Positions 15,797-23,873 of a DNA stretch of 64,000 nucleotides are shown here, one piece after another; position 1 is the first letter of the stretch, and each line of letters begins with the position of its first letter. Made by a program: the position numbers and the translations under genes. This DNA comes from JBFXAN01 sp050184225 (lineage in GTDB: Bacteria > Chloroflexota > Dehalococcoidia > CAUJGQ01). Location: NCBI GenBank assembly GCA_050184225.1, contig JBFXAN010000001.1:62001-126000 (forward strand), read 5' to 3'. Under the pieces are notes generated by a model. The model searched no databases and had not been told where the DNA came from. It saw nothing but the letters and a program-made list of their open reading frames with translations.

Positions 15797-16425
15797 CGCT
15801 GTTTGACATTGTGCTCGGCGAGAATGGGCCGGCATGGCTTCTGGGCGCGGTGGCAATTGCCGCCGCGCTCACGCTGATCGCCGCCGGTCTCGAAATCGCC
15901 CTGGAGCGGGCCGGCGGACCGGACCCTGCCGCCACGCCCGATTGGTTCGCGGAACACGGTCCGGCGCTGTTTATCCTGGCCGGTATGCCGGCGCTGCTGA
16001 TCGCGCTCGCCGCATCGCTGATCCTCACGGTCGCGCTGGGGAATAACCCAGAGCGGTCGGGGCTACCATTGGTCGTGCCGATCTTCCTCGACCTCGCCGT
16101 GATCGTCGCGATCATCGCCATCGGGCTTGGCTCACCCATGACCCAGCATTGGGGACTGGGGATCGCCGCCTTCGGCGTCGGCGTCAGCGCGATCTTCCCG
16201 CTGCTCTACCTCACCAACACGCTCCCCTTCGCCCCCGACGGCAGCCTCCCCTACCCAGATCGCTTCATCTTTGCCCTGGCCGTCGGCCTGATCCTGCTCA
16301 CACAGGTCGCCGCCGCTGCCGCGCTCATCTCCCTCATCGCGACCAGTGTCCGCACCTGGCGCGCCCTGCGCGCGCGTCGCGACCTACCGCCGGCGCGGCT
16401 CACCCTCATCCGCCCGGGCGAATAA
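15793..16425 (+). CDS. Multi-pass membrane protein of the psp cluster
   Basis: 210 residues with about five hydrophobic segments (roughly 17-40, 54-80, 92-112, 120-140, 155-185) and a short basic tail. Overlaps pspAA by 4 nt, so it belongs to the same operon. No family recognised; location suggests a membrane anchor or sensor for the PspA response. Confidence 0.75.
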   Translation: MTLFDIVLGENGPAWLLGAVAIAAALTLIAAGLEIALERAGGPDPAATPDWFAEHGPALFILAGMPALLIALAASLILTVALGNNPERSGLPLVVPIFLDLAVIVAIIAIGLGSPMTQHWGLGIAAFGVGVSAIFPLLYLTNTLPFAPDGSLPYPDRFIFALAVGLILLTQVAAAAALISLIATSVRTWRALRARRDLPPARLTLIRPGE

Positions 16426-16539
16426 GCGCGGCCATTCTCCACTTGTCAAGATGGGGGAGGGACCGTTTCGCGCCTCTCGGTTTCTGAGATTCTTGTGCCT
16501 TGGGGGATAGTCGACCGCCCGGTAAATGGGCGATACTAG

Positions 16540-16661
16540 GATCGGGTTCTCTCCTCCCGTCAGCGTCGGTCCGAGTGGGATGGGAGAGATACCGTTCGGA
16601 CCGTCGTCGATCAAAGCCCGTCGCGTTTCTGCTCCCTTTTCGCGGCGGGCTTTGCGTTTTT
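16540..16661 (+). ncRNA. Candidate pseudoknotted RNA ending in a terminator
   Basis: The 345-nt gap after the psp operon has no gene up to 16771. Complementary segments: P1 GATCG 16540-16544 with CGATC 16608-16612; P2 16548-16558 with 16577-16589 (TCTCTCC...GGGAGAGA); P3 CGGTCCGA 16567-16574 with TCGGACCG 16596-16603. P3 crosses P2, giving an H-type pseudoknot or two exclusive states inside P1, directly followed by a strong terminator. A preceding hairpin CGCCC-7 nt-GGGCG (16526-16542 area) may belong to it. Could be a riboswitch-like leader or an independent RNA; no known class matched. Confidence 0.45.
16613..16661 (+). terminator. Strong intrinsic terminator
   Basis: Arms 16613-16625 (AAAGCCCGTCGCG) and 16641-16653 pair over 13 bp with one G-U and are followed by GCGTTTTT. 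It ends either the psp operon or the candidate RNA just upstream. Confidence 0.85.
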
Positions 16662-16712
16662 CCGCATACCGCTGTCCCATCCGGGGCGCCGGCGGAGGCC
16701 GGCGCGATCTGA

Positions 16713-16741
16713 TTGCGGGTGGATCAGTCCGTTGCTATACT
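16713..16741 (+). promoter_or_regulatory. Sigma-70-type promoter for the zinc-ribbon gene
   Basis: TTGCGG (16713-16718), 17-nt spacer, TATACT (16736-16741), 30 nt before the GTG at 16771. Confidence 0.55.
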
Positions 16742-16770
16742 TCGGGCAATTCGCGGCGCGGGGTGGTGTG

Positions 16771-16980
16771 GTGTTCAATTCATTCCCGAAGTGCCAAAAG
16801 TGCAAGAGCGGTGACCTGGTGCCGTTGTCTGACTTTGGCAGCCAGGGCGCCGCGATCCACTTCAAGGCGTGGGCCTGCACCAACCCTGATTGCGGCTTCA
16901 ATATCAAGATCCGCAACGGCGACCTCTACATCGACGAGCCGATCGCCAGCGGTGCCCTCCACAGCCCGCGCCTCCGCTGA
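16771..16980 (+). CDS. Small zinc-ribbon protein
   Basis: 69 residues beginning FNSFPKCQKCKSGDLVPL. One zinc ribbon: CQKC and CTNPDC pairs separated by ~30 residues, then a short IKIRNGDLYID strand. GTG 16771 chosen because the upstream promoter leaves little room for an earlier start. Nucleic-acid or protein binding is possible; no specific role can be assigned. Confidence 0.6.
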   Translation: MFNSFPKCQKCKSGDLVPLSDFGSQGAAIHFKAWACTNPDCGFNIKIRNGDLYIDEPIASGALHSPRLR

Positions 16981-17121
16981 GCCGGATTCCCTGCGCGGCA
17001 ATTTCCATCGGGAACCCCGGCGGCATCTGCCACATCGACCGCATCGTATACTTGGTACGCACCAACACGATCGTCGTGAGGGGGTGTCCGCGGTAGCAGC
17101 CCGCGATCTGAAGGGGGATGG

Positions 17122-18807
17122 ATGCCAGCACACGGTCGTGTGTGGAGCGGGACAGCAGCACCGCGGCTGAGCCGGCGACGGGCGTTCCGCCTGGCATACG
17201 CGGGCATCGCCGCGTTCGCCGTCGCCTGTGGCGATGACGTTCGTCGCGATGGTGACACGGGCGGTACGGACGACACGGGCGGATCGGGGACGCCGTCGCC
17301 CCCGGTCGCCGAAGAACAGGCGGTCCTCGGCGGTATCCTCAGCCAGCGGATCACGATGGACCCGCAGATGGATCCGCATCAGGCTACAACGGCCACGAGC
17401 GTCTGGCCGGCCGCACCCTGCTTCAACCAATTGGTGCAGTTCGACCCGTCCCAGCCGGCGGCAGGGCCGGAGGAGATTCTGCCCGACCTCGCCGAGCGAT
17501 GGGAGCAACCGGACCCGACGACGCTGATCTTCGCGCTCAAGCCGGGTGTGACCTTTCACGATGGCGCCGCCTTCAGCTCGCAGGATCCACGAGTGCAACT
17601 CGAATGGATGCTGAATCCGCCGGACGGAAAGGCCAGCCCACGACGCGGCGCGCTGCTCGCGATTGATGCGATCGAGACGCCGGACCCAAGCACGCTCCGG
17701 ATCCGACTGAAACAACCGGCGCCGTCGCTCTTGATGAACCTCGCCAGCCATTTCTTCGCGATCGGACAGGCACGGGACATCCTCACGCATGGTGAGGTCA
17801 GTGACAGGTTGATCGGAACGGGGCCGTTCAAACTGCGTGAGTACCTGCGATCCAGCGTCATCGAGCTGGAGAAGAACGGCGCGTATCACGTGCCGGGGCG
17901 GCCCTATCTCGACGGGCTGAGGTTCTATATTGCCGGCGATTACGCTGCCGCGCTGGCGAACTTCATCGATGGCCAGTATCAGATCTTTTACGACAGCGGC
18001 TTCACCGTGGCCGATCAAGAGCGGGTCAGGCTGGCTACCGGCGACAAGGTGGAACCGGTGCTCGTACCGAGCACGCTCCGCGATCCGGTATTCATGAACC
18101 GGCGCCACAAGCCATATGACGATCCGCGCGTGCGGCAGGCGATCAGCCTCGCGCTGGACCGTGACGCCGCGATCAAGGTGATCAAGGAGGGCGCCGGTCG
18201 ACGCGGTGGTTATATGGCACCGAACGGCGTCTGGGCGATCTCTGAAGGCGACCTCAAGCGCTACGAAGGTTATGACAAGCCGAACATCGAGAAGGCCAGA
18301 CAACTGCTCCAACAGGCCGGCGTCCTGACACCGTTCGACGCTTCCCTCGTGACGCGATCGGACGCACAACGCCTCGGTGAGTTCGTCAAGGACCAGCTCA
18401 GCAAGATCGGCATCAACGTCAAGTTGACGCTGGCCGACACTACGTCCGCCCAGTCGTTGCTCCAGCGCGGTGACTTCGACATCGGTCCATGGCGGATCGC
18501 GACCGCCATCGATGACCCGGATTTGACATTCGGCGACATCGCGACGACGAGGGCGGCGCGCAATTGGTCGGCGGTCTATGACCCACAGGTCGACGCGCTG
18601 TACGAGAAGCAGTCGCAAACATGGGACTTCGACGAACGCCGGAAGATCGTGCATGACCTGGAGCGTCAGGCACTGTCGAACTATCAGGTCGCGGTGGTGA
18701 TCTTCGAGGATTCGGGGTTTGCCCGGCAAAAGCGCGTGCGCGACCTCGTCTTTCAGCAAACCTTGTCTACAAACCGGCGGATGGAGAGCGTCTGGTTGCA
18801 GCAGTAG
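17122..18807 (+). CDS. Family 5 peptide-type ABC substrate-binding lipoprotein
   Basis: 561 residues; ATG 17122 after AAGGGGG. Tat-like SRRRAFRLA followed by hydrophobic stretch and lipobox AVAC. Then a Thr/Gly/Ser/Asp-rich linker and the SBP_bac_5 fold: LVQFDPSQPAAGPEEILPDLAERWEQ, TFHDGAAFSSQD, RQAISLALDRDAAIKVI. These proteins capture peptides, opines or nickel. No permease or ATPase genes are adjacent, so it is an orphan binding protein that must share a transporter (one is at 53364). Confidence 0.85.
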   Translation: MPAHGRVWSGTAAPRLSRRRAFRLAYAGIAAFAVACGDDVRRDGDTGGTDDTGGSGTPSPPVAEEQAVLGGILSQRITMDPQMDPHQATTATSVWPAAPCFNQLVQFDPSQPAAGPEEILPDLAERWEQPDPTTLIFALKPGVTFHDGAAFSSQDPRVQLEWMLNPPDGKASPRRGALLAIDAIETPDPSTLRIRLKQPAPSLLMNLASHFFAIGQARDILTHGEVSDRLIGTGPFKLREYLRSSVIELEKNGAYHVPGRPYLDGLRFYIAGDYAAALANFIDGQYQIFYDSGFTVADQERVRLATGDKVEPVLVPSTLRDPVFMNRRHKPYDDPRVRQAISLALDRDAAIKVIKEGAGRRGGYMAPNGVWAISEGDLKRYEGYDKPNIEKARQLLQQAGVLTPFDASLVTRSDAQRLGEFVKDQLSKIGINVKLTLADTTSAQSLLQRGDFDIGPWRIATAIDDPDLTFGDIATTRAARNWSAVYDPQVDALYEKQSQTWDFDERRKIVHDLERQALSNYQVAVVIFEDSGFARQKRVRDLVFQQTLSTNRRMESVWLQQ

Positions 18808-18823
18808 AACGCCGCGTCCCACA

Positions 18824-18890
18824 AGCGTTCACCATCACGGCGCCAAGACACCACGATTCAAGTAGACTTGGCGCCGTGATGGTGAACGCT
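18824..18890. repeat. Perfect 24-bp inverted repeat between convergent genes
   Basis: Arms 18824-18847 and 18867-18890, fully complementary, 19-nt loop. It lies between the stops of the binding-protein gene and the minus-strand hydrolase. The arm word TTCACCATCACGGCGCCAAG resembles that of the repeat at 36697. Confidence 0.92.
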
Positions 18891-18895
18891 CCGCA

Positions 18896-19642
18896 CTACG
18901 ACAGCGCGGCCACGAATGCGCTGATCGCCGCCGCTCCTTGCTTCGGATCCTGGCACATCCACCAGTGGTGCAATCCATCGAGGACCGCCACCCGCGCGCC
19001 GGCCCGTTCCGCGGTTCGCCGCGCCAGCACCTCGCCGCCGGTGTAATGGTCCTCGGTGGCGATAATCACCAAGCCCGGCCGCGATTTCACGTTGACAAGG
19101 TTCGCTCCCCATTCCGCCATCCGTGGCTGAGCGGCCGAGCGATAGAGCGAGAGAATGCAGCGTCCCATCGCTGGATCGACGGCAGCGGCGACGCGGTTCG
19201 CCACGTCCTTGCTCATGCCGATCGATTCAAACTGTTGTGCCCGCTGATCGGTCGGAGCAGCGATCATCTGCTCAATCGCCGCTTCCCCGGCGCCGGGCGT
19301 CTGCCACACCTGCGCCAGGTCGTGCCAGACATAGGCAGGATCGAAGGCGCCCGCGACGTCGGTCGTCCAGGACCGGACCAGCTCGGGTCGCGCGGCCACC
19401 AGGCGCACGACATGACCGCCGCCCCAATCGTGTCCGACGAGGTCGATGGGGCCATCGATCGACTCAAGTTCACCCGCAAGCCAGGCGACATATGCGTCGC
19501 TGGTCGCATCGAAGCCTTCGGGAACGGGCGCGCCGAACCCAGGAGGTGAGAGCGACACCACCTCAGCATCGCCAAGATGCTGGCGCAGGTCATCCCAGAT
19601 AGCGGCCGTTTCCGGGTTCCCGTGGATGAGGACGATTGGCAT
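18896..19642 (-). CDS. Alpha/beta hydrolase
   Basis: 248 residues; ATG 19642 with GGAGGGG 5 nt upstream. Seen: oxyanion region LIHGNPETAAIWDDL, nucleophile elbow VGHDWGGGH with Asp as nucleophile (as in haloalkane dehalogenases and epoxide hydrolases rather than Ser esterases), and the terminal catalytic His in GLHHWW. Substrate not assignable. Single gene, convergent to 17122. Confidence 0.85.
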   Translation of the reverse strand: MPIVLIHGNPETAAIWDDLRQHLGDAEVVSLSPPGFGAPVPEGFDATSDAYVAWLAGELESIDGPIDLVGHDWGGGHVVRLVAARPELVRSWTTDVAGAFDPAYVWHDLAQVWQTPGAGEAAIEQMIAAPTDQRAQQFESIGMSKDVANRVAAAVDPAMGRCILSLYRSAAQPRMAEWGANLVNVKSRPGLVIIATEDHYTGGEVLARRTAERAGARVAVLDGLHHWWMCQDPKQGAAAISAFVAALS

Positions 19643-19784
19643 AAGCACCCCTCCGATCGCACGCGAGCGTACCGCAGCATATGGCCGGCCGTCATGGTAG
19701 GCATCACGCAAGGCGCGATCGCATCGATCGTATCCGGTGGGATGCGTGTACAGCAGCACGGGCGGTCAGCCCTGCGGTGCGCCG

Positions 19785-21845
19785 TCAGGATTGCTGCACT
19801 TCGACACTGAGTTCCAGATTCTTATCGAGCTTGCCCTTGAAGACGAGCGCGTCCCCGTCCTCGGCCATCGGCCGTGAGGGCGTCGCAACGGTTCCATCTG
19901 CCAGATGCACGCGCACGATCAGCGTGTGATCGGGCGTGCCCGGCTGCTTGATCACCGTGAGACGGTAGATGCCGGGCTCATTCCGATCCGCCGGGATCTG
20001 ATAGGCGTAGCTGAAGCTGCGGCTACTCTCCGCCGGAATCGACTCATACCGCTCGACGGACAGAAATCCGAGATCGCGTGTCGTGAACACCTCGGCGCCG
20101 GCCGGCTCGACGTCGGTCAGCGTGCTGTTCGCCGGAACATAGACGCGGGCATAGGTGCCGTACAGCCCCAGCATTCGGCGGAACATCCGCGTCGCCGGGT
20201 CGAACTCCTGGCCCCCGATCCGGCGGCTGGGGTCGCGCGCCTGCTCGTCGGTGATCCGGTTCGTGTAGCTCACCCGAACCCGGCTGCTCTCAGCGCGGCC
20301 GGATTCGTCCAGCCAGACGTCATACTCGATCGTCTCGTCGATGTACGGTCCCACCTTCGAGTAGGAAAGGTTCGCATCGACGACGCCGAGCACATCACCC
20401 GTCTCCGGCGGCGCGAAGACGCCGCTCGCCTCATAGCGCCGGGCGAGATCCGCCGGCGCCTCGTCGTGGAAGTAGACGAGGATCTGCCGTTGTTCGATCA
20501 GATCCTGGAGCGCCCGCAGCAGAGCCGGCAGGTCGTCCTGCTTCGCCGCCTGCATCCGCGCCATCATCGCGTTCAGAACCTCGCCCAGCACCTCCCCTTT
20601 GTTCTGCTCCGAGCCGCGGATCGGACTGACGCCGGGCTGCTCGCCGTAGATCACATTCTCGGCGAGCTGATACCACGTCGCCGAGGTCATTGGTTCGTCG
20701 ATCCCAGGTACGTTCAACGGGCCGAGCGCGTCGAGCAGTCCGCCGACAGCATACGTGGTAAAGCCGATCACGCCGTCGACCGTGAGGTCGCGGTGATGCA
20801 GCAGCATCCCTTCGAGCGTGCGGGCGGACGTGGGGAAGTCCGGCGACCAGTTAGCGTCGCGAATGCCCCATCCCGCCTCAAACGGGGTCGAGCCGTCCAG
20901 GTACCGGGCGATCGGCGCCGGCGCCGGTGGATAGCCACGTTCGCGATTCTCCAGGAGATAGACGCCGCTGTAATCCTGCTCCGTGATCTCGCCGTTTTCC
21001 AGGGTGATCAGTCCGAGCGAACCAATAAACCCACCGGTCGGCCGAAGCTCGGCGGAGTTCTGGCCCAACACCGCGTAGGTCCGCCGGCCATCCATGCCCA
21101 AGACCGCCCGCGCGGCGGCCGGCAACTGCGCCACTAGGACGGTACTGTCGTGCAGCTGGGCAAAGCGGTCGTCGAACGTGGTCAGCGCGCTGTTTGCCGC
21201 GCTGAGCGGGCCGCCGAACGCCGTCGTCCCCACCGCCTCGCGGTTGTCCTGCGCGGCCTCGACCGCGGCCAGCGCGCGGGTGAACGCCGGCTCGGCGGCG
21301 GTGAGCCCGGCGACAAGCCGCCGGCCTGTCGGCTCGTCAGTCCCGTCAGCGGCATCGATCCGCGCGGTCATCGCCGAGAAGCCGTCGCCCAGTTCGATAC
21401 CAGCATGGGCCAGATCGCGGCCGGCGGCGATCAGCGGCCCCATCTCATTCAGGCCCTCCGCCCAGCCGGGCACGACTGATGCGACCGCGAGCAGCGGCGC
21501 GAGCCGCTGCCGGCGGCGGTCGGCGGAGGCCAGCGCGTCGTCGGCTTCTGTCAGATGGCCGGCCGAGGCGTCCAGCGCTTCGGCCGTTTGCCGGAAGGAT
21601 CCGAAGTCGGCGAGCGCAGGGTCGGTCACCGCCACCGCCTGGTCAAACGCCGCTTCGGCCCGAAGCAGGTCGCGACGCATCGCCAGCGCCTCCCGAAGGG
21701 CGAACGCACCAAGCACCACACCGACGATGAAGAGCGACACGACGCCGAGCAGAATCCAGCGCAAATTGCGCCGAAGCAGATTACCGCGCCGCTTCCGTTT
21801 CGGCGCCGTCTCGGTATCACGTGGACTGTTGGTTGATGCTCGCAT
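19785..21845 (-). CDS. DUF4012 domain-containing membrane-anchored protein
   Basis: 686 residues. A basic N-terminus (KRKRRGNLLRRNLRW), one membrane helix (about 30-52), a long helical segment, then a beta-rich domain with VLGQNSAELRPTGGFIGSLG and WSPDFPTSARTLEGMLLHH, the hallmark motifs of DUF4012, found in Gram-positives and Chloroflexi and often near polysaccharide genes. The large domain faces outward. Function unknown. No neighbouring glycan genes here. Confidence 0.85.
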   Translation of the reverse strand: MRASTNSPRDTETAPKRKRRGNLLRRNLRWILLGVVSLFIVGVVLGAFALREALAMRRDLLRAEAAFDQAVAVTDPALADFGSFRQTAEALDASAGHLTEADDALASADRRRQRLAPLLAVASVVPGWAEGLNEMGPLIAAGRDLAHAGIELGDGFSAMTARIDAADGTDEPTGRRLVAGLTAAEPAFTRALAAVEAAQDNREAVGTTAFGGPLSAANSALTTFDDRFAQLHDSTVLVAQLPAAARAVLGMDGRRTYAVLGQNSAELRPTGGFIGSLGLITLENGEITEQDYSGVYLLENRERGYPPAPAPIARYLDGSTPFEAGWGIRDANWSPDFPTSARTLEGMLLHHRDLTVDGVIGFTTYAVGGLLDALGPLNVPGIDEPMTSATWYQLAENVIYGEQPGVSPIRGSEQNKGEVLGEVLNAMMARMQAAKQDDLPALLRALQDLIEQRQILVYFHDEAPADLARRYEASGVFAPPETGDVLGVVDANLSYSKVGPYIDETIEYDVWLDESGRAESSRVRVSYTNRITDEQARDPSRRIGGQEFDPATRMFRRMLGLYGTYARVYVPANSTLTDVEPAGAEVFTTRDLGFLSVERYESIPAESSRSFSYAYQIPADRNEPGIYRLTVIKQPGTPDHTLIVRVHLADGTVATPSRPMAEDGDALVFKGKLDKNLELSVEVQQS

Positions 21846-22030
21846 CCAACGCTCCGCGACAGGCCAATCAGATCCATCGTACCGAAGGTCGCCGCCGTTC
21901 GATACAGACTGACCGGTCGAACTCGCCGTCAGGCATGACGGGGTTCACGCCGCGCCGGCGGACCACGAGCCACGTCGAGCGCCGCACAGACATCGGCGAG
22001 CCGGCGCGCTACACTGCACGGTATCGGCGA

Positions 22031-22322
22031 CGAAGGGGACAAGTAGGCCGGGTCGAGCGCGCGTCAGCGAGCTGTGTCGGTGTGAGGCAGCCGCGCGATC
22101 CCATGCTGAAGACACCTCGGAGCCGCGGCTCGAACGGTTGCTTGCCGCCGGCGTGCACATCTCCGCATGTGGCATCAGCGAACGCCAGTAGGGCCTGCCG
22201 GGTGCGCCCGTTACCGCGCCGGAGTGCAACTAAGCACTCCCCAAGGCCACGCTCGTGAGGGTGTGGCGAACGAAGGTGGCACCACGAGCATCAGCCTCGT
22301 CCTTCCCAGGACGGGGCTTTCC
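22031..22322 (+). promoter_or_regulatory. T-box riboswitch (Asp specifier GAC) controlling aspS
   Basis: Long leader before aspS. Seen: stem I start with AAGTAG (22041-22046), candidate specifier GAC at 22111-22113 followed by ACC, the T-box sequence AAGGTGGCACCACGA (22273-22287), and antiterminator pairing GAAGG/CCTTC and ACGAG/CTCGT around the TGGCACC bulge. The competing terminator CCTCGTCC/GGACGGGG (about 22295-22314) is followed by CTTT. The TGGC bulge pairs with GCCA, matching the discriminator G73 of tRNA-Asp. Uncharged tRNA-Asp should allow readthrough. Confidence 0.88.
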
Positions 22323-22392
22323 TGTGTCGCGCGGCCCGTCTCGGACTGATGGCGCGACCGATCGCCCTGTCACAGGGCCGCTGGAGGATCTC

Positions 22393-23694
22393 GTGGAGCG
22401 AACGACGACGATTGAGATAGGAGCGCACATTGGTCAAATGGTGCGGCTGCAGGGCCGGTTGCATCAGTTCCGGGAGTTGGGCCGGGTCAACTTCCTGATC
22501 CTGCGTGACGGCTGGGGAACGGCCCAGGCGGTCGTCGATGCACCGGAGAGTTTGGAGCTGCTGCGGGGGGTGCAGGTCGAGTCGGTGATCGAGGTCATCG
22601 GGATCGTGACGGCGGTGCCGCAGGCGCCCAGTGGTGCTGAGTTGCACGAGACACGGGTGAGCATCATCGAGCCGGCGGTCGAGCCGCCGCCGCTCGAAGT
22701 GAACAAGCGCGAGATGAAGGCAAACCTCGACACGTTCCTCGACCACGCGGTCATCGGGCTGCGCCACCCCAAGCGCCGCGCCGCCCTCCGCATCGCCGCG
22801 GCGCTGACCGCCGGCTTTCGGTCGACGCTGGACGCGCGCAACTTCACCGAGATCCAGACGCCGAAGATCCTCGGCTCGGCGTCGGAGGGCGGCGCCGACG
22901 TGTTTACGGTCGACTACTTCGACCGCCCCGCGTATCTCGCCCAATCGCCGCAGTTGTACAAACAGATGGCGGTCGGGATCTTCGAACGAGTCTATGAGGT
23001 CGGACCGGTCTTCCGTGCCGAGCCACACGCCACTGCCCGCCACCTGGCGCAGTACACCAGCCTCGACGTTGAGTTCGGATTCATCGAAGACCACCGCACG
23101 GTGATGGCCCTCGTCCGAGAGGTGATCGCCGGGATGCTGGCGGCCGTCGGGTCACGCTGCGCGACCGAGCTCGCGCTGCTCGACGCGGTCCTGCCGCCGG
23201 TACCGTCATCGATCCCCGCGATCTGGTTCCCCGACGCGCAGCGGCTGCTGCAGGACCGCCACGGGATCGACTGCATCGGCGAGCCGGACCTGGCGCCGGA
23301 GCACGAGCGGCTGCTCGGCCGCTGGGCGCAAGAGGAGCATGGTTCGGATTTCCTCTTTGTCACCGGCTACCCGGCGGTGAAACGGCCGTTCTATACGCAC
23401 CCGGACCCGGCGCACCCCGAGTACACCAACTCCTTCGACCTGCTGTTTCGCGGTCTGGAGCTTGTCACCGGCGGTCAGCGTCTCCACCGATACGGTGACT
23501 ACCTGGCGGCGATGGCGGCGCGCGGGATGTCACGAGAGCCCCTGGAGAGCTATCTCGAAGCGTTCCGACACGGCATGCCGCCCCACGGCGGCTTCGCCAT
23601 CGGGTTGGAGCGCTTCGCCATGCAGATCCTGGGCCTGTCCAATGTCCGCCTCGCCGCCCTCTTTCCGCGCGACCTGACCCGGGTGGCGCCTTGA
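22393..23694 (+). CDS. aspS: Aspartyl-tRNA synthetase, archaeal type
   Basis: 433 residues; GTG 22393 has GGAGG 5 nt upstream. N-terminal OB-fold anticodon domain (GQMVRLQGRLHQFRELGRVNF), class II motif 2 (FRAEPHATARHLAQYTSLD) and motif 3 (GFAIGLERFAMQILGLSN). The short length and lack of the bacterial GAD insertion place it in the archaeal-type AspRS group, which is often non-discriminating and charges tRNA-Asn as well for GatCAB. Discrimination cannot be read with certainty. A tRNA-Asp-responsive T-box precedes it. The MITE-like repeat starts 13 nt after the stop. Confidence 0.9.
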   Translation: MERTTTIEIGAHIGQMVRLQGRLHQFRELGRVNFLILRDGWGTAQAVVDAPESLELLRGVQVESVIEVIGIVTAVPQAPSGAELHETRVSIIEPAVEPPPLEVNKREMKANLDTFLDHAVIGLRHPKRRAALRIAAALTAGFRSTLDARNFTEIQTPKILGSASEGGADVFTVDYFDRPAYLAQSPQLYKQMAVGIFERVYEVGPVFRAEPHATARHLAQYTSLDVEFGFIEDHRTVMALVREVIAGMLAAVGSRCATELALLDAVLPPVPSSIPAIWFPDAQRLLQDRHGIDCIGEPDLAPEHERLLGRWAQEEHGSDFLFVTGYPAVKRPFYTHPDPAHPEYTNSFDLLFRGLELVTGGQRLHRYGDYLAAMAARGMSREPLESYLEAFRHGMPPHGGFAIGLERFAMQILGLSNVRLAALFPRDLTRVAP

Positions 23695-23707
23695 TGGATG
23701 ACGGTGT

Positions 23708-23873
23708 CCCTCACCCCCGATCCCTCTCCCGTCCCCACGGGAGAGGGGAGCCTCATGCAACCGTGGACGCCAACACAGACGGCAGTACCGTCTGACCGAA
23801 TGCCGAGTTGGTGCTCGTGGTCACTGCAGGCTCCCCTCTCCCGTCCCCACGGGAGAGGGGTCGGGGGTGAGGG
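23708..23873. repeat. MITE-like palindromic repeat, copy A
   Basis: 166 bp with ~46-bp terminal inverted arms (23708-23753 and 23828-23873) reading CCCTCACCCCCGA.CCCTCTCCC. Each arm holds its own CTCTCCCG...CGGGAGAG hairpin. The core (CATGCAACCGTGGACGCCAA...) matches copy B at 26530. The right arm is the end of the flippase coding sequence. Confidence 0.9.

Noticed and set aside
16440..16500. CTGAGA word suggestive of a TPP riboswitch
   Set aside because: The partner ACCTGAT element and the TPP helix order are absent.
16780..18822. 680-codon minus-strand open frame
   Set aside because: Antisense to the zinc-ribbon gene and the peptide-binding lipoprotein; no domain signature.
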